Notes: generated by a model from the sequence alone, not told the origin. Positions 44,522 to 53,556 are shown, counted from the stretch's first letter. The stretch is 64,000 bases of DNA from Paraburkholderia bannensis NBRC 103871 (GCF_000685015.1 NZ_BAYA01000010.1:268511-332510); one strand, 5' to 3'. Program-made: numbers and translations.

Positions 44522-45283
44522 TCAGGGACTCAGTGAGTCTCTCCTCAGCCTTCGACGTTCAAGACCGTTGCGCAACTGGCCCAGGATCAAGGCACTGGCA
44601 ACCAGGGCGAAATACAGGGTGAGGAGATTGTGACGCCAGGCGTCGAGCGCGAATCGGTGGGCCACGAGCGTCGGATCGGCGCGAGGAGGAAGGCGGTTCG
44701 TCCCCTCGACCACTCGCATCATCCGGATAAAGCCCGCTGCGGACAGCAACGGCAACAGAATCATGAACGCCTGCAGGGCAGGCTTCACGCGCCGCGCCCA
44801 CGCATAGTGGCGCAATCGGAACCACACGCCCAGGCAGCCGTGTATCCAGCCCGGAGCCAGCAGCGCAAGCTGCAGACCCTGCGTGCCGCTCGTGAGCAGC
44901 ACGGCGATGACACGCTCGTAGTCCGGCTCGAAGCCATAGAGCGTCGACGCGAGGCGGGTCGTCACTGCGTGGCGGATCAGCAGCATTGGCAGGCTGAGCT
45001 CTGCCCAGAGACGGATCCACTCGGCGGCCGGCAGCGCCCAGTGCCGCCGCCCATAGATCGTGTGCAACGCCAGCGCAAAATGAATCGATGCGGCTCCATA
45101 CAGGGCGATCGTACCAGGCGTGCTGCGCCACAGTCGCAGCGCGAGGACGAGACCGCGTCCCGCAAGGTCGAGCGACGCGATACCGAGCGCGTGATTGACC
45201 AGATGCAGAAAGAGATAAATCAGCATCAACAGGCCCGAGGCAAGCTGAAGACGGCGCAGAAAGACTTGCACCCCGATCCTCAC
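44522..45283 (-). CDS. Multipass membrane protein resembling the membrane domain of some adenylate cyclases
   Basis: A 253-residue inner-membrane protein with about six hydrophobic segments and several membrane His residues (LFLHLVNHALG, SIHFALALHTIYG, LIRHAVTTRL). The pattern is like succinate-dehydrogenase SdhC/D-type, heme-ligating bundles. From memory it resembles the N-terminal membrane part of certain rhizobial class III adenylate cyclases, but no cyclase domain follows: the protein ends just after the last helix (RNGLERRRLRRDSLSP). It starts with GTG overlapping the stop of the upstream small gene (GTGA). Function unknown; redox or heme-based sensing is a guess. Confidence 0.6.
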   Translation of the reverse strand: MRIGVQVFLRRLQLASGLLMLIYLFLHLVNHALGIASLDLAGRGLVLALRLWRSTPGTIALYGAASIHFALALHTIYGRRHWALPAAEWIRLWAELSLPMLLIRHAVTTRLASTLYGFEPDYERVIAVLLTSGTQGLQLALLAPGWIHGCLGVWFRLRHYAWARRVKPALQAFMILLPLLSAAGFIRMMRVVEGTNRLPPRADPTLVAHRFALDAWRHNLLTLYFALVASALILGQLRNGLERRRLRRDSLSP

Positions 45284-45606
45284 TGCGTCGCCCGGGCGGA
45301 CGTCCCATCGACGGCGCGCCTCTGACTTCGCTGGACGATACGCGACATGCTTCGCGCGGGCTTCGCTATGGCGCCCGTTGTTCTCGCCAGTTTGCTGATG
45401 CGCCGGCGCAACCGGCCAAACGCGCTGGCCGCCGACAACCCGTGCGGGGCGCTGTCACGCTGGTGCGCCGCGTACAGCTTCAGCGACTCCGCGAACCGCT
45501 GTAACGCCGATACCGAACCGCATACGCTCTGGTACTCCTCGCGTCCAATCCTGCCATCGAGGATAACGGTCAATCCCGACGCACGGGCTAGGTCGATGAT
45601 GTCCAT
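45280..45606 (-). CDS. Small cytosolic protein coupled to the membrane protein
   Basis: A 108-residue protein. The N-terminal ~55 residues (MDIIDLARASGLTVILDGRIGREEYQSVCGSV) look folded; the C-terminal half is strongly basic (RLRRRISKLARTTG) and may contact membrane or nucleic acid. GGGAG lies 6 nt before the ATG at 45606. Its stop overlaps the GTG start of the following membrane protein by 4 nt, so the two are translationally coupled. No family function is known to me. Confidence 0.65.
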   Translation of the reverse strand: MDIIDLARASGLTVILDGRIGREEYQSVCGSVSALQRFAESLKLYAAHQRDSAPHGLSAASAFGRLRRRISKLARTTGAIAKPARSMSRIVQRSQRRAVDGTSARATQ

Positions 45607-45820
45607 TTCGATCTCCCATTTGGGTGCCTTGTCTGTCATACCGCGGGCAGGCGCCTGTTATTCCCGGCAGCGGCAGATCCATCACGCGACAAGAATGCGA
45701 TTGGCGACCGGGAATAAAACGGACACCTCCGCGGTATTACGTCTGGAACCTGCCCTGGAAGTCCTCCGGATTGATCCGGTAGCGCGCTTCCCCAATCCAG
45801 TCATCAGTCGAGAGGACACC

Positions 45821-46765
45821 ATGCCTTCAGATCTTCCTTCCCAGCCGTCGCGCCGCAGCGCCCTGAAATGCCTCGCTTTTGGTGGCGCAGGCACTCTGTT
45901 CGTACTGGCAGGTGGTGTTCTCACGCCAGTGGAGTTGGCCCTTGCCGCTGGCGACAAGGACAACCAGGCGGCTTCCGGCGTTCCTCTTTTCCTGCAGATC
46001 AGCGACTCCCATATCGGCTTCAACAAGGAAGCCAATCCCGACGTGGCGGGAACGCTCAAACAGACGATTGATTACGTCAACGCCATGCCGGTCAAGCCAG
46101 CCCTGACGATTCACACGGGCGATATTACCCATCTCTCCAAACCGGCAGAATTCGATCTTGCAAGCCAGTTGCTTTCCGGGTTGAACATCACCGAGTTGCA
46201 CACAGTCCCCGGCGAGCATGACGTGACGGACGGGCCGCAGGGCGAATACTTCAAACGCTTCGGCCAGCCGTCCGACAACCGGGGCTACTACAGCTTCGAC
46301 CATAACGGCGTGCACTTCATCGGGCTCGTCAACGTGATGCATTTCAAGCCGAACGGACTGGGGAGTCTGGGTGAAGACCAGCTCGCCTGGCTCGGAAACG
46401 ACTTGAAGGGGCGCACGTCCAGCACGCCGATCGTGGTCTTTACGCATATGCCGATGTGGACGATTTACGAACCTTGGGGCTGGGGCACGGGAGACGCGGG
46501 CCAAGCAATGGACTACCTGAAGCGGTTCGGCTCCGTCACCGTTCTGAATGGTCATATCCATCAGATCGTCTCCAAGGTCGAAGGCAATATCACCTTCCAC
46601 ACCGCACGGTCAACTGCCTATCCGCAACCGACGGCTGGCAATGGCCCCGGCCCTGGGCCGTTGACGGTGCCGAGCGATCAACTGCCAAAGATGCTTGGCG
46701 TGACGAGCATCAGGATCTCGCCCCATCCGCTTGTCGCGACGCTTTCCGACACGACGCTCGCCTGA
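45821..46765 (+). CDS. Tat-exported metallophosphoesterase
   Basis: A 314-residue calcineurin-like phosphoesterase with a Tat signal (SRRSALKCLAFGGAGTLFVLAGG). Metal motifs are SDSHIG (Asp62, His64), HTGDI (Asp101), then VPGEHD at 130-134 where the usual GNHD has Glu in place of Asn, THMPMW and GHIHQ. The Asn-to-Glu change at a metal-bridging ligand is notable. It should hydrolyse a phosphoester or cyclic nucleotide in the periplasm. A cupredoxin follows after 33 bp, suggesting a joint periplasmic role (inference). Confidence 0.87.
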   Translation: MPSDLPSQPSRRSALKCLAFGGAGTLFVLAGGVLTPVELALAAGDKDNQAASGVPLFLQISDSHIGFNKEANPDVAGTLKQTIDYVNAMPVKPALTIHTGDITHLSKPAEFDLASQLLSGLNITELHTVPGEHDVTDGPQGEYFKRFGQPSDNRGYYSFDHNGVHFIGLVNVMHFKPNGLGSLGEDQLAWLGNDLKGRTSSTPIVVFTHMPMWTIYEPWGWGTGDAGQAMDYLKRFGSVTVLNGHIHQIVSKVEGNITFHTARSTAYPQPTAGNGPGPGPLTVPSDQLPKMLGVTSIRISPHPLVATLSDTTLA

Positions 46766-46798
46766 CGTGAAGCTCATCATTCAACAAGGAGCCTGGCC

Positions 46799-47143
46799 AT
46801 GCACTCCCCTTTCTTTCGCCTTGCGTTCATTGCGCTCGGGAGCGTCATGCTCACGACAGCATTAGCCATCGGATCGCCTGCCGCCCATGCTCAGGACTCC
46901 AATGAGATTGTCATCAAAAATTTTATGTTTTCGCCGATGTCCCTGACGGTCAAGGCCGGCACCACCGTGACCTGGAAAAATATGGACGGCGAGCCACATT
47001 CGGTCGTCAATGACGCTGGCATATTCCACTCCGCCGCGCTCGACCAGAACGAAACGTATCAATTCAAATTCGACAAGCCGGGGGTGTACAACGTGAACTG
47101 CGGCATCCATCCGTACATGAAAGCGACCATCACCGTGCAGTAG
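46799..47143 (+). CDS. Periplasmic cupredoxin (type I copper protein)
   Basis: A 114-residue protein with a signal peptide (ending AHAQ, about residue 31). The mature ~83-residue domain matches the amicyanin/plastocyanin-like family: VTWKNMDGEPHSVV and NCGIHPYMKATI. Copper ligands are His67, Cys101, His104 and Met107. It should carry electrons or store copper in the periplasm. It is 33 bp after the metallophosphoesterase and probably co-transcribed. A small hairpin (GTGACC/GGTCAC) follows the stop. Confidence 0.92.
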   Translation: MHSPFFRLAFIALGSVMLTTALAIGSPAAHAQDSNEIVIKNFMFSPMSLTVKAGTTVTWKNMDGEPHSVVNDAGIFHSAALDQNETYQFKFDKPGVYNVNCGIHPYMKATITVQ

Positions 47144-47393
47144 GTCGATCGTGACCCTTTCCGGTCACTGCACAGGCTCCAGCACCATCACCGGTAGCAC
47201 CCGCCAACAAACTACAGCGCGACCGGATTTATCCAGAAGCAATTCACATCAGGCGTTCTATCCTTAGCTCGATTAAATGTTTTGCCGCTACGCTCATGCC
47301 GCTTAGATTCGCAGCACAGCGCGATTTCCGCCCTTTCCTGGCAAACACGTGACCCGCACGTGGGAAACGCCGTGACAACGAATCGACGACGAC

Positions 47394-48437
47394 ATGAGCC
47401 ACGCGACACTCCACCTTCAAGCCCCCTTCAAACGCGCCGCCATGATCCTTGCCATCGCACTGGCGACGCTTGGCGCACTGGCCGGATCCAGCGCACCCGC
47501 CTATGCCCAGGGCGACGCCGACGTACCGTCGCTCAAAGGCAAACGTATTGGCATCACGGCGATCGGCACCGATCATTACTGGGATCTCAAGGCCTACCAG
47601 GGCGCCATCGACGAGGTCAGGCGTCTGGGGGGCACCCCCATCGCGCTCGATGCGGGACGTAACGACAACCGCCAGATCGCGCAGATCCAGACGCTCATCG
47701 CGCAGAAACCCGACGCCATCATCGAACAGCTCGGCACCGCCACGGTGCTGGAGCCGTGGCTGCAGAAAATCCGCCAGGCTGGCATCCCCTTGTTCACGAT
47801 CGACACGGCGTCGCCGGCGAGCCTGAACGACACCACCTCCGATAATTTTTTCATCGGCGAGCAACTGGCGCTCAAGCTCGTCAACGATATTCACGGCGAA
47901 GGCAATATTCTCGTTTTCAACGGTTTTTACGGCGTGCCCGTGTGCGCGATCCGCTACGACCAGTTGAAGGCCGTGCTCAAGTACTACCCGAAGGTTCACA
48001 TCATCGAGCCCGAGTTGCGCGATGTGATCCCGAACACCGTGCAAAGCGCCTACGCTCAGGTGAGCCAGTTGCTGGCGAAGTATCCGAAGGGGCAAATCTC
48101 GGCGATCTGGGCTGCGTGGGACGTGCCGCAAGTGGGCGCGACCCAGGCCGTCGATGCGGCGCATCGCAACGAGATTCGCACGTATGCCGTCGATGGCAGT
48201 CCGGACGTCGTCACGCTCGTGAAGGACCCGAAGTCGAGCGCCGCCGCCGTGGTCGCGCAGCAACCGGCGCTCATCGGCAAAACGGCCGTCGACAATGTGG
48301 CGCGCTATCTCGCCGGCGAGCGCAATCTGCCGCCCTACACCTACGTGCCCTCGATTCTGGTGACCAAGGACAACGCGGGCGACGTGCAGAAATCGCTTGG
48401 CCAGGGCACACAGACCGGCCAGATCGCGTCGAAGTGA
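47394..48437 (+). CDS. Sugar ABC transporter substrate-binding protein (ribose-type)
   Basis: A 347-residue periplasmic-binding protein of the LacI/RbsB type with a signal peptide (AAMILAIALATLGALAGSSAPAYA). Visible landmarks are GKRIGITAIGTDHYWDLKAYQGAIDEV, DAIIEQLGTATVLEPWLQKI and AIWAAWDVPQVGATQAV, with SILVTKDN at the end. It delivers a sugar or sugar alcohol to the permeases encoded downstream. First gene of the ABC operon. The ligand cannot be read from sequence; the SDR remnant downstream hints at a polyol or sugar once oxidised by a dehydrogenase. Confidence 0.92.
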   Translation: MSHATLHLQAPFKRAAMILAIALATLGALAGSSAPAYAQGDADVPSLKGKRIGITAIGTDHYWDLKAYQGAIDEVRRLGGTPIALDAGRNDNRQIAQIQTLIAQKPDAIIEQLGTATVLEPWLQKIRQAGIPLFTIDTASPASLNDTTSDNFFIGEQLALKLVNDIHGEGNILVFNGFYGVPVCAIRYDQLKAVLKYYPKVHIIEPELRDVIPNTVQSAYAQVSQLLAKYPKGQISAIWAAWDVPQVGATQAVDAAHRNEIRTYAVDGSPDVVTLVKDPKSSAAAVVAQQPALIGKTAVDNVARYLAGERNLPPYTYVPSILVTKDNAGDVQKSLGQGTQTGQIASK

Positions 48438-48447
48438 GCACGCCGGC

Positions 48448-50016
48448 ATGATCTCATCGAACGGCGGAGTTCCCGCACTCGAACTGCGCCGTCTCATGAA
48501 GCAGTATGACGGCGTGCAGGCGCTGCGCGGCGCGTCCTTGAGCGCTGCGCGCGGCACCGTGCATGGCCTGATCGGGCAGAACGGCGCGGGCAAATCGACG
48601 CTCATCAAGATTCTTGCGGGTCTGGAACGCGCGGACGCGGGGGAGATTCACGTCGACGGCATGGCGATCGACGCCAGCACGCGCAGCGAGATCGCCTTCA
48701 TTCATCAGGAGCGGCTGCTGTCGCCGACGTTCACCGTGGCCGAAGCACTCGCACTCGGCGACGAACCCGTCGTGACGCCGCGCGTGAGAAGCCTGCGTGC
48801 CCTGCTCCCGCTCCATCGGCGCTGCATGCGCAGGCGTGCCGCCGAAGCGCTGGACGAGCATTTCGGCATCGCCTTGCCGCCTGACCGGCTGATCGGCGAA
48901 CTCAGCGTCGCCGAGCAGCAGATCGTGCAGATCACCCGCGCGCTGATCCGCTCGCCACGCATCCTGGTCTTCGACGAACCCACTGCCGCACTCGTCAGCC
49001 GCGAGGTCGACCGCCTGCTGCGGACGATCGATCAGCTACGCGCGCGTGGCCTGACGATTCTTTACGTCTCGCATTATCTGAACGAGATCGCTTCGCTCTG
49101 CGATCGCGTGACCGTGTTGCGCGACGGTGTCGATGTCACTCACGTCGATGCCCGCGCAACGCCCGTCGAAACGCTGGTGTCGGCGATGCTCGGCGAGCAG
49201 CCGCAGGCGCGTGCGCGACGTGTCGCGACATCGTCTCAGGACGTGGTGCTGGAGGCGCGCGATCTGCATGCGCCGGGCCGCTTCGGGCCGCTGTCGTTCG
49301 CGCTCAGGCGCGGCGAGGTGCTGGGCGTGACAGGGCTGGTGGGTTCGGGCGGCAAGCCGCTGGTTCGCAGTCTATTCGGTCTTGAGCGCGGCGTGCTGGG
49401 CGAATTGCGCGTGCGCGGCAAGACCGTGCGCCTGCTGCGTCCCGCCGATGCGGTGCGCAAAGGTATCGCCTTCGTGCCCGAGGATCGCCGCCGCCAGGGC
49501 GTGATGACCGCCATGCCCGTGCGTGACAACCTTTCGCTGACCGCGCTCGCGCGTTTCAGTCGCTTCGGTCTGGTCAACACGCGCCGGGAAACGGCAGCGG
49601 CGCGCACGCTGATCGACACGCTCGGCGTGCGTACACCCGGCCCGCTCGCGCCGGTGCGGCATCTGTCGGGCGGCAACCAGCAGAAGGTAGCGCTCGGTAA
49701 GTGGCTGGGCCGCGCGACTGACGATGGTGCCGCCATCTATATCCTCGACGAGCCGACGGTGGGCGTCGATGTCGGCGCGAAAGCAGACATCTACCGGCTG
49801 ATCGACGCGTTGGTCGCGCAAGGCGCGGCCGTGCTGATTTTCTCAAGCGATCTGCACGAACTGCTTGACGTGACTGACCGCGTGCTGGTGCTGGCGCGCG
49901 GCGCAATCGTGCAGGACGCGCCATCGCATGCGCTCAGCACCCAGGACCTGCTTGCGTGGGCCACGCTCGCGCGTACCGGCAACTCGGGCGTACTGAAACA
50001 GGAGAACGCAGCATGA
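48448..50016 (+). CDS. Sugar ABC transporter ATP-binding protein (RbsA-type)
   Basis: A 522-residue tandem-NBD ATPase. The first NBD has Walker A GQNGAGKST, signature LSVAEQQIVQ and Walker B ILVFDEP; the second has a degenerate P-loop GLVGSGGKPLV, the signature LSGGNQQKVAL and YILDEP, the asymmetry normal for RbsA/MglA proteins. It powers uptake through the two permeases that follow. ATG at 48448, 10 bp after the SBP stop. Its stop overlaps the first permease start (ATGA). Confidence 0.95.
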   Translation: MISSNGGVPALELRRLMKQYDGVQALRGASLSAARGTVHGLIGQNGAGKSTLIKILAGLERADAGEIHVDGMAIDASTRSEIAFIHQERLLSPTFTVAEALALGDEPVVTPRVRSLRALLPLHRRCMRRRAAEALDEHFGIALPPDRLIGELSVAEQQIVQITRALIRSPRILVFDEPTAALVSREVDRLLRTIDQLRARGLTILYVSHYLNEIASLCDRVTVLRDGVDVTHVDARATPVETLVSAMLGEQPQARARRVATSSQDVVLEARDLHAPGRFGPLSFALRRGEVLGVTGLVGSGGKPLVRSLFGLERGVLGELRVRGKTVRLLRPADAVRKGIAFVPEDRRRQGVMTAMPVRDNLSLTALARFSRFGLVNTRRETAAARTLIDTLGVRTPGPLAPVRHLSGGNQQKVALGKWLGRATDDGAAIYILDEPTVGVDVGAKADIYRLIDALVAQGAAVLIFSSDLHELLDVTDRVLVLARGAIVQDAPSHALSTQDLLAWATLARTGNSGVLKQENAA

Positions 50017-51077
50017 GCGGCAAGGCAATCGGGCGCGTTGCGCTGCGTTCGAACGACCCGCTCAACGACGATCGCGCCCATACGGGCGCGACGCGTCCCA
50101 GCGGCATCGCAAGCACTCAATTCTGGGTACGCGGCGCAGCCATGCTCGCGTTCGCGCTGGTGTTCGCAGTTTTCGCGGCCACCTCGCCGCTTTTTCTGAC
50201 GCTCGCGAATCTCGCGAATATCGTGCAGCAATCGGCCGTGGTTGGCGTGCTGGGCTTGGGGCTCACCGCCGTGCTGATCGGCGGCGGCGCCGATCCGATC
50301 AAGGGTGGCCTCGATCTGTCGATCGCGGCGAACATGGGCCTGTGCGCCGCCGTGCATGCCGTTGCCCTGCGCGCGGGCGTGTCGGCGACGGCGGCCGTGG
50401 GACTCGCGCTCGCGGCGGGCGTGGCAGTCGGCGCGCTGAACGCATTCGCGGTGCTCGGCCTGCGCATCTTGCCGCTGCTCGCCACGCTCACGACGATGAA
50501 CCTCTGCGCTGGCCTCGAACTCGTGCTCACGCAGAACACGTCGGTACCGGCTGCTTCGCCGCTGCTGGCTTTTCTGATCGACGAAGGCGCGTTCGGCATT
50601 CCGCATCTCGCCACGGCGTTGCTGGCCGTCGCCCTGCTGTTTACCGTGCTGGTGCATTACACCCCGTTCGGGCTGCGCCTGCGCGCGAGCGGCGAATACG
50701 CGCAGGCCGCGCGGGCGGCAGGCTTGAACGTACGTGGCTATGTGGCCTCAAGCTATCTGCTCGGCGGCCTCGCGGCGGCGCTGGCGGCATTGGCGTCGTC
50801 GGCGCTGCTCAGCGGCAGCTCGCCGGGCGCAGGCGAAAACCTGCTGGCCGTGGTCGCGTCCGCGCTGCTCGGCGTGGTGTTCTCGCGACGCATGGTGCCG
50901 ACCATGCCCGGCACGCTGCTCGCGGTACTTTTTATCGGCGTTATCGGCAACGGGTTTCAGCTCGACAACGTCTCCAGCTACTGGGTCAATGGCGTCGAAG
51001 GCACGCTGATCCTGTTCGTCGTCGCCACCACGGCACTATTGCGCCGCCGTCACCTCGGAATCGACGCTCATGACTGA
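50013..51077 (+). CDS. Sugar ABC transporter permease (RbsC-type)
   Basis: A 354-residue inner-membrane permease. About eight to ten hydrophobic segments; the family pattern VLGLGLTAVLIGGGADPIKGGLDLSIAANMGL and the cytoplasmic EAA-like loop GEYAQAARAAGLNVRGYVASSYLL are clear. GGAG stands before the ATG. Its 3' end overlaps the second permease start by 8 nt. Together they probably form a heterodimeric channel, since both are different and both present. Confidence 0.93.
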   Translation: MSGKAIGRVALRSNDPLNDDRAHTGATRPSGIASTQFWVRGAAMLAFALVFAVFAATSPLFLTLANLANIVQQSAVVGVLGLGLTAVLIGGGADPIKGGLDLSIAANMGLCAAVHAVALRAGVSATAAVGLALAAGVAVGALNAFAVLGLRILPLLATLTTMNLCAGLELVLTQNTSVPAASPLLAFLIDEGAFGIPHLATALLAVALLFTVLVHYTPFGLRLRASGEYAQAARAAGLNVRGYVASSYLLGGLAAALAALASSALLSGSSPGAGENLLAVVASALLGVVFSRRMVPTMPGTLLAVLFIGVIGNGFQLDNVSSYWVNGVEGTLILFVVATTALLRRRHLGIDAHD

Positions 51078-52029
51078 CTGGTTCACGCGCGTTCAGCGCT
51101 TTTCGCTGCCTGGCGCGCTGATCGCCGTTAGCGTGTTCTTCGCACTGTGCTCGCCAGGCTTCGCGCGGCCCGGCAATCTCGCCGATGTCCTGCTCAACAA
51201 CTTCGCCCTGCTGGCGATTGCCGCGCTGGGCATGACGCTCGCGTTGTCGATCGGCGCGGTCGATCTGTCGATCGGTACGGCTATCGACGTCAGCAGTCTC
51301 GTGTTCGTGGTGCTGAGCGCGCATCATGTCGGCGTGCTGCCGGCAGCGGTGGCGGCGCTCAGTGCTGCCTTGCTGGTGGGTTTGTTCAACGGTGTACTGG
51401 TTGCGGGCCTGGGGATCGCGCCGTTTCTGGCGACGCTCGGCACGCTGTTCATCGGCCAGACCCTTCAGCAACTCGCGACGGACGGCGGGCAACCGATCTA
51501 TCTGCTCGGCGTCGATCTGCCGACATTGTTCAGTGCGCTCGCACACGGCACCTTCGCGGGCGTGCCGGTGCCGCTGTGGATCGTTGCCGTGCTCGCGCTG
51601 GTCGTACATGTCGCGCTCGCGCATTCGGTGTTCGGGCGCTATAGCGCGGCGCTCGGCACCCAGCCTGGCGTCGCGCGGTATTCGGGCCTGCCCGTCGCGG
51701 CGACAATCCTGGCGACGTTTGTTGCGGGCGCACTCATTTATGGCGTCGTGGGCCTGCTGCTTTCATCGATGGTGAAAGCTTATGTGCCGCAAGCCGGTAA
51801 TGGCTATCTGCTCAATGCGATTGGCGCGACATTTATTGGCACAACGCTTTCGCGTGCCCGGCGCCCCAATGTGCCAGGGACGCTGCTGGGCGTGCTGCTG
51901 TTGAGTCTGGTAGCAAATGGCTTACTGCTGAGCGGCTGGAATTTTTACTGGCAGCAGGTGGCCACGGGCGTGCTGATTTTTGCGGTGCTCGCGCTAAGTT
52001 TTCTTTCGCGGCGTGGCGAGCTAGTTTGA
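51070..52029 (+). CDS. Sugar ABC transporter permease, second subunit
   Basis: A 319-residue RbsC-type permease (ALGMTLALSIGAVDLSIGTAIDVSSLVF, LGTQPGVARYSGLPVAATIL). About nine hydrophobic segments. It overlaps the preceding permease gene by 8 nt. It completes the SBP-ATPase-permease-permease set. Downstream are a decayed SDR gene and about 500 bp without credible genes. Confidence 0.93.
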   Translation: MTDWFTRVQRFSLPGALIAVSVFFALCSPGFARPGNLADVLLNNFALLAIAALGMTLALSIGAVDLSIGTAIDVSSLVFVVLSAHHVGVLPAAVAALSAALLVGLFNGVLVAGLGIAPFLATLGTLFIGQTLQQLATDGGQPIYLLGVDLPTLFSALAHGTFAGVPVPLWIVAVLALVVHVALAHSVFGRYSAALGTQPGVARYSGLPVAATILATFVAGALIYGVVGLLLSSMVKAYVPQAGNGYLLNAIGATFIGTTLSRARRPNVPGTLLGVLLLSLVANGLLLSGWNFYWQQVATGVLIFAVLALSFLSRRGELV

Positions 52030-52071
52030 TGTCAATTGCGACGTTAGTCCGAAAACGATTCGTCGCGCGCC

Positions 52072-52234
52072 GCCTGCCGTCACGCCTTGCTCATCTGATG
52101 ATTGGCCTCACGCGCGCGCATCGGAATTCGGCGCACAGGGCGTGAGCGTCAACGCGATCTCACCGGGCCTCATGAAGCACGCGGGAAACGAGGGCGCGGA
52201 ACGTAATACCAGTGACGTCCAGGATTCCAGCTGA
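52072..52234 (+). pseudogene. Frameshifted C-terminal SDR remnant
   Basis: About 43 bp after the last permease stop, one frame reads AHLMIGLTRA and, after a shift near 52112-52120, another reads ASEFGAQGVSVNAISPGLM before ending at a TGA (52232-52234). These are consecutive pieces of a short-chain dehydrogenase (the 'K-x-GLTRALAxEFGxxGVxVNAISPG' region), with the cofactor domain and active site missing. It is a deletion- and frameshift-damaged relic of a dehydrogenase that probably belonged to the sugar transporter operon (inference). Confidence 0.65.
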
Positions 52235-52688
52235 CCAAACCGGTGCGGGGGCTTCGCTTGCGTCTCCAACTGCCGTCTGCCCAGCAATTACCCAGAGCAA
52301 TCCCTTCAGTCGAAAAGCATTGTGAGTGACTGAGGAACGATTCCGAATCGATCCTCATTGATGTTCGTGCGAATTCCTTTCCATAGTTCGCCATCGTCGA
52401 TTTCAGATCTTTGAGCGCAAAGGCGACACATCACACGGCATACTGAAATTGCTGCACTCTCAGTAGTCCGACGCAATTCTGATCCGGCCAGATCACGCAG
52501 CGGTCGTATGAGGTCTCGATAGACGAGTGAAAAATCGAATCAGCGATGCCTCTCTGATCGATCTCGTCCGGCCTGCACACATTCGCTCGGTCAGCGCATC
52601 CGCAGATGCGCCAACGTCCCTTTCTACTGTTGCCTCGCCGTATGCATTTGCCACTGCAACAGCATAAATCAGTTGCCGGCAAAATTCA
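52235..52688. other. Intergenic, no gene recognised
   Basis: 454 bp between the SDR relic and the Fur-box region. An 83-codon open frame on the minus strand (52431-52682) lacks an RBS and family character. Nothing else is seen. Confidence 0.4.
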
Positions 52689-52707
52689 ATGAATGAGAAT
52701 CATTTGC
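52689..52707. promoter_or_regulatory. Fur-box-like site upstream of the nitroreductase
   Basis: Core AATGAGAATCATT (arms AATGA/TCATT) matches 12 of 13 central positions of the Fur consensus GATAATGATAATCATTATC, and 13 of 19 overall. It overlaps a possible promoter, TTGCAA (52704-52709) with 17-bp spacing to CATCAT (52727-52732), 43-61 bp before the start codon. Confidence 0.65.
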
Positions 52708-52749
52708 AAATAAGCGATTTTGTGATCATCATAGGAACAGATTCTTCAA

Positions 52750-53397
52750 ATGGATAAAGCCATGGATATGCCTGTTACATCGAAAACGCAAACTCATTTG
52801 ACATCCGCAGCAATACCCACGCGCGATGCGTTTTTTGAACCGTTGTTCGCACGACAATCAGCGTGGCCGCTCATCGAGCCTGGGCCTGGCGATGCCGAAC
52901 TTGAATTGATCTTCGACGCTGCACTACGCGCCCCCGATCACGGTCGCCTGCGCCCTTGGCGCTTCGCCTTTATTCGAGGCGAAGCGCGCGTGGACCTGGG
53001 TGAAATTCTCATCGATGTCGCCGCGGCGCGCCAACCTGGCACACCACGCTCCTCACATGAAAATCGCCGCGAGAAAGCGTTTGCTGCGCCGGTCATCGTC
53101 GCTCTGGGCGCGTCGATCGTCGCTGGCGGGCCGATCCCGGAGCTTGAACAGATGCTGAGCGTGGGCGCCGCGACAATGAACATGCTCAATGCCATTCACG
53201 CGCTCGGTTACGGCGGCTTCTGGGCCACCGGCATCGACACCTACGACGAGAAACTCAAAGCCGCTCTCGATTTCGAACCCGACGACAAGCTGCTCGGCTT
53301 CCTGTTTATCGGCACGCCGAAAAATCAGGAGCGCACGGCGTTTCGCCCGCCGCGCGCACAGCATTTCCGCGAATGGCTGGGTCGCACGTCCATTTGA
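52750..53397 (+). CDS. Nitroreductase-family protein under probable Fur control
   Basis: A 215-residue flavin-binding nitroreductase fold. Markers are IFDAALRAPDHGRLRPWRFAFI (the conserved FMN-binding entry), GAATMNMLNAIHALGYGGFWATG and LLGFLFIGTPKNQERTAFRPP. It is closest in style to YdjA-type oxidoreductases. An FMN-dependent reduction with NAD(P)H is expected. A Fur-box-like site lies upstream and the gene faces the siderophore uptake genes convergently, so it may reduce or release iron from the siderophore or act in tailoring (inference). The start at 52750 is uncertain; ATGs at 52762 and 52768 are also in frame. Confidence 0.85.
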   Translation: MDKAMDMPVTSKTQTHLTSAAIPTRDAFFEPLFARQSAWPLIEPGPGDAELELIFDAALRAPDHGRLRPWRFAFIRGEARVDLGEILIDVAAARQPGTPRSSHENRREKAFAAPVIVALGASIVAGGPIPELEQMLSVGAATMNMLNAIHALGYGGFWATGIDTYDEKLKAALDFEPDDKLLGFLFIGTPKNQERTAFRPPRAQHFREWLGRTSI

Positions 53398-53556
53398 TCG
53401 ATTCGCTCCGCGCCGCGACGTGTTCTGTTTCGTTCGGCAGACGAGCAGAGGCCGCACGAACCGTTACACGCCATCGATGCGCTCGGCTGGCGGAGTTACG
53501 AGCAGATCCTCTAACGCAACTTCACGCATCGTCGGATCTGCCCGTGTCCTGCCGCC

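Noticed and set aside
52431..52682. 83-codon ORF on the minus strand upstream of the nitroreductase
   Set aside because: No RBS, no hydrophobic or domain pattern; it lies in non-coding DNA next to a relic.
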